DNA of 64,000 nucleotides. Source: Aliiroseovarius sp. M344 (lineage in GTDB: Bacteria; Pseudomonadota; Alphaproteobacteria; Rhodobacterales; Rhodobacteraceae). The stretch covers positions 1,860,001-1,924,000 of the forward strand of contig NZ_CP081153.1 of assembly GCF_025140835.1 (NCBI RefSeq), in the 5' to 3' direction. Position 1 is the stretch's first letter, and every line of letters starts with the position of its first letter. This document shows positions 63,510-64,000 of the stretch, one piece after another. The position numbers and the translations under genes were made by a program. The notes under the pieces were generated by a model. It saw only the letters and a program-made list of their open reading frames with translations, was not told the origin of the DNA and did no database searches.

Positions 63510-63992
63510 ATGACGGATAACATGCTGAAGACAGGCGATATTGCGCCGGATTTCACCCTGCCGCAAGACGGCGGCGCAGATGTGACATTGTCGCTGCTCG
63601 CGCCAGCACCAGTGGTGCTCTATTTCTACCCAAAGGACAGCACCCCCGGATGCACCACAGAAGCGCTGGATTTCTCAGCCCTTTTGCCAGAATTTCAGGC
63701 CCTTGGCGCGCATGTCTTCGGTGTCTCAAAAGACAGCCTGAAGCGGCATGAAAACTTTCGCACCAAGCAAGACCTCAGCGTTCCGCTGCTGTCCGATGCT
63801 GACAGTGACGTGTGCGAGCGCTATGGCACTTGGGGTGAGAAGATGAACTATGGCCGCACCTATATGGGGATCACCCGCACCACCTTCCTGATTGGTGCCG
63901 ATGGCAAGATTGCGCGGGTCTGGAACAAGGTGAAGGTCAAAGACCACGCCGACGAGGTGCTTGCCGCCACGCGCGACCTGGCCAAGGCATGA
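63510..63992 (+). CDS. bcp: Peroxiredoxin, Bcp/PrxQ type
   Basis: A 160-residue thiol peroxidase. The peroxidatic Cys48 is in S-T-P-G-C-T-T-E, with F-Y-P-K-D upstream. The resolving Cys of E. coli Bcp (five residues on) is replaced by Leu53 (T-T-E-A-L-D-F). The alternative one in H-x-N-F-C is Arg (H-E-N-F-R). Cys102 (D-V-C-E-R-Y-G) is the only other Cys. It may work as a 1-Cys enzyme or use Cys102. The final codons overlap a possible next start. Confidence 0.93.
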   Translation: MTDNMLKTGDIAPDFTLPQDGGADVTLSLLAPAPVVLYFYPKDSTPGCTTEALDFSALLPEFQALGAHVFGVSKDSLKRHENFRTKQDLSVPLLSDADSDVCERYGTWGEKMNYGRTYMGITRTTFLIGADGKIARVWNKVKVKDHADEVLAATRDLAKA

Positions 63993-64000
63993 GCCGCGTC
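63989..64000 (+). CDS. Possible start of the next gene (M-S-R-V..., truncated)
   Basis: ATG at 63989-63991 overlaps the bcp stop codon by four bases (ATGA) and continues in frame to the window edge as Met-Ser-Arg-Val. Such overlaps are common between coupled genes here. Only four codons are visible, so no product can be named. Confidence 0.35.

Overview
The window is a chromosomal segment of an alphaproteobacterium, most likely a marine Rhodobacterales (Roseobacter-group) strain. The evidence is gene content and order: a zwf-pgl-pgi Entner-Doudoroff operon, an AdoCbl-dependent class II ribonucleotide reductase (nrdJ) with aerobic-type cobalamin genes, DUF2852, DUF4167 and DUF1499 proteins, a GAAC-N7-GAAC LexA box before uvrA, and a dihydrolipoamide dehydrogenase of the pyruvate dehydrogenase type. 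GC content is high and genes are densely packed. I see no insertion sequence, prophage, CRISPR array or rRNA operon. The only tRNA is tRNA-Pro(UGG).

Layout. 0-5 kb: end of an SCP2 protein, an alpha/beta hydrolase, then pgi-pgl-zwf with a LacI-type palindrome upstream. 5-8 kb: agmatinase, HNH protein, carboxylesterase and an AlkA-like glycosylase. 8-12 kb: corrin genes (cobK-cbiD divergent from cobA-cobB), then an MFS carrier. 13.6-23.2 kb: the most distinctive region, described below. 23-31 kb: PilZ protein, glnE, YbaK-type deacylase, cytochrome b561, DUF2852, RDD protein and the N-end-rule transferase bpt. 31-34 kb: ilvBN behind a classical leader-peptide attenuator, then a degenerate cold-shock-fold protein. 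34-39 kb: nrdJ, a 0.7 kb non-coding stretch and tRNA-Pro. 39-46 kb: DUF192, double cold-shock protein, pdxH, fabI, gpt, DUF4167, prmC-prfA and small exported proteins. 46-64 kb: second agmatinase, M20 amidohydrolase, mazG, iron-binding protein, uvrA, rhodanese, ArsR-SRPBCC pair, lpdA, DUF924, MFS, queA, a large AsmA-like protein and bcp.

The 13.6-23.2 kb region joins a glycine-betaine-type ABC importer (proXWV) to a TTG-started GntR/UTRA regulator with an M24 metallohydrolase. Divergent from these is an operon of a phytanoyl-CoA-dioxygenase-type Fe(II) hydroxylase, an Asp/Glu-racemase-superfamily enzyme and a dimethylglycine/sarcosine-dehydrogenase-type flavoprotein fused to a folate-binding GcvT module. 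Two near-identical palindromes (core TGGTATATACCA) lie in the divergent intergenic region, one before each operon. I read this as a self-regulated uptake and catabolism system for an N-methylated small molecule whose identity I cannot determine. It is the best candidate for an undescribed system here.

Other points of interest are the ilvB attenuator, the cold-shock-like protein without RNA-binding motifs, the membrane PilZ protein, and several perfect palindromes upstream of single genes. All calls are from reading the sequence alone, without database searches.
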